DNA of 6,486 nucleotides from JAULUH01 sp032111745 (lineage in GTDB: Bacteria > Chloroflexota > Anaerolineae > JAAEKA01). Within the stretch, counting starts at the first letter, position 1. Each line of letters starts with the position of its first letter. The position numbers were made by a program, and so were the translations under genes. This document shows, one piece after another, positions 5,526-6,486 of this stretch. The DNA is taken from assembly GCA_032111745.1 (NCBI GenBank), contig JAULUH010000169.1, positions 1 through 6,486 of the forward strand, given 5' to 3'. The notes beneath the pieces are model-generated. The model worked only from the letters and a program-made list of their open reading frames with translations, did no database searches and was not told where the DNA came from.

Positions 5526-6486
5526 CCGCGACCGAGTACTTCCTGGGCATTGACGTCGGCGCCACCAAGAGCCACGCGCTGATCGCCAGCGCGGATGGCC
5601 GGGTGGCCGGCTTTGGCCGCGGCGGGCCCGGCAACCACGAGCGCGTCGGCTACGCGGGCCTGGCAGACGCCCTGCAGCAGGTCACCGCGCAGGCCCTGGC
5701 CATGGCCGGGATCAACCGCAGCCAGGTGGCCGGCGCCGGCTTCGGCGTGGCGGGCTATGATTGGCCGTCGGAGCTGGCGCCCACCCTGGAGGCCATCGCC
5801 ACCCTCGGCCTGCACTGCCCGCTGGAGGTGGTGAACGACACCATCATCGGCCTGGTGGCGGGCGCGGCGGCAGGCTGGGGCGTGGCCGTGGTGGCCGGCA
5901 CCGGCACCAACTGCTGGGGGTGGGACGAGCAGCGCCGCATTGGCCGGGTGACCGGCAACGGCTCCCGCTTCGGCGAGAACGGCGGTGCCAGCGAGCTGGT
6001 GGAGGAGGCCGTGCGCGCGGTGTCCCGGGCCTGGTCCCGCCGCGGCCCGGCGACGGCCCTCAGCGAGGCCTTTGCCCGGCTGGTGGGAGCCAGCTCGGAC
6101 GCCGAGCTGCTGGAGTGGCTGAGCCAGGACCAATGCGGCATCGGAGCCGAGGCTGCGCCCCTGGTCTTCGAGATCGCCGAGGCAGGCGATGCCGTGGCCC
6201 ACGACCTGGTGCGCTGGGCCGGCACGAGCCTGGGCGACCTGGCCGCAGGCGTGATCCGCCAGATTGGCCTGGAGGAGCGCAGCTTCGAGGTGGTGCTGGT
6301 GGGCAGCCTGTACAGCGGTGGCCCCATGCTGATCGAGCCGATGCGGGAGGTGGTGCAGGCCACCGCGCCGGTGGCCCGCCTGGTGCGGCTGGAGACGCCA
6401 CCGGTAGCCGGGGCGGTGTTGCTGGGATACGAGGCGGCGGGTAGGCAGGCCAGTTCCCTGCGCGGCCCGCTTTGCGCCAGCATCCG
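5522..6486 (+). CDS. BadF/BcrA-type ATPase, probable N-acetylglucosamine/amino-sugar kinase (3' end cut by window)
   Basis: The frame stays open from the ATG at 5522 to the window edge, giving 321 residues plus two bases. Its start overlaps the GH4 stop as ATGA, so it is translationally coupled. It is an ASKHA-fold kinase: FLGIDVGATKSHALI (7-21) is phosphate loop 1, VVNDT (103-107) supplies the probable catalytic Asp106, VVAGTGTNCWGW (123-134) is phosphate loop 2, and GNGSRFGENGGA (145-156) matches the 'GxGS-x-G-x-x-G' word of N-acetylglucosamine-kinase-like proteins. VVLVGSLYSGG is the C-terminal adenosine segment. The tail TPPVAGAVLLGYEAAG is near the normal end of the family, so few codons should be missing. 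It likely phosphorylates the imported sugar or a product of the GH4 reaction. The exact sugar (GlcNAc, glucosamine, MurNAc, glucose) cannot be read. BcrA-type reductase activators are excluded by context, not proof. Confidence 0.85.
   Translation, partial: MTATEYFLGIDVGATKSHALIASADGRVAGFGRGGPGNHERVGYAGLADALQQVTAQALAMAGINRSQVAGAGFGVAGYDWPSELAPTLEAIATLGLHCPLEVVNDTIIGLVAGAAAGWGVAVVAGTGTNCWGWDEQRRIGRVTGNGSRFGENGGASELVEEAVRAVSRAWSRRGPATALSEAFARLVGASSDAELLEWLSQDQCGIGAEAAPLVFEIAEAGDAVAHDLVRWAGTSLGDLAAGVIRQIGLEERSFEVVLVGSLYSGGPMLIEPMREVVQATAPVARLVRLETPPVAGAVLLGYEAAGRQASSLRGPLCASI

Noticed and set aside
5761..6444. Plus-strand open frame of 227 codons within the kinase region
   Set aside because: It is out of frame with the kinase, is Gly/Arg/Ala-rich and lacks motifs. 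The frame from 5522 carries the kinase signatures.

Overview
The window is GC-rich and reads like a bacterial carbohydrate-utilisation locus. The best guess for the host is a Chloroflexota bacterium (Anaerolineae/Caldilineae type). This rests mainly on the solute-binding lipoprotein: after its lipobox it carries a repeated APTVxEVVKE segment and an Ala/Pro/Glu linker, a style common in that phylum. The taxonomic call is inference only.

Layout, all on the + strand: (1) 1-111, the last 36 codons of a LacI/GalR-family regulator. (2) 112-418, a gene-free control region with a dispersed-repeat-like tract, two palindromes, an orphan Shine-Dalgarno sequence, and a 19-bp perfect palindrome overlapping a possible promoter just before the next gene. 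(3) 419-1891, a sugar-binding lipoprotein of the AglE type. (4) 1892-2206, a 315-bp spacer unusually rich in secondary structure: a 14-bp direct repeat, a 13-bp stem-loop, a 21-bp palindrome, a 37-bp hairpin and six copies of ATGAAC/GTTCAT. (5) 2207-3319 and 3316-4194, two inner-membrane permeases of the AglF/AglG type with a 4-base overlap. (6) 4206-5525 (possibly from 4191), an NAD- and metal-dependent glycoside hydrolase of family GH4 with the motifs of the 6-phospho-glycosidase branch. (7) 5522 to the window end, a BadF/BcrA/N-acetylglucosamine-kinase-type sugar kinase, nearly complete.

Together the genes suggest that an oligosaccharide or glycoside is captured outside the membrane, imported by an ABC transporter and processed inside by the GH4 enzyme and the kinase. 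The regulator upstream probably controls the cluster. No transporter ATPase is present, so it is expected elsewhere (a shared MalK/MsmK-type protein or a gene beyond the window). The most interesting points are the biochemical logic of pairing an ABC importer, which delivers unphosphorylated sugar, with a phospho-type GH4 and a kinase, and the dense set of palindromes sharing a TGAAC half-site before both the binding-protein gene and the permease genes.

The individual protein families are well known. I see no phage, CRISPR, transposase, tRNA or rRNA in the window.
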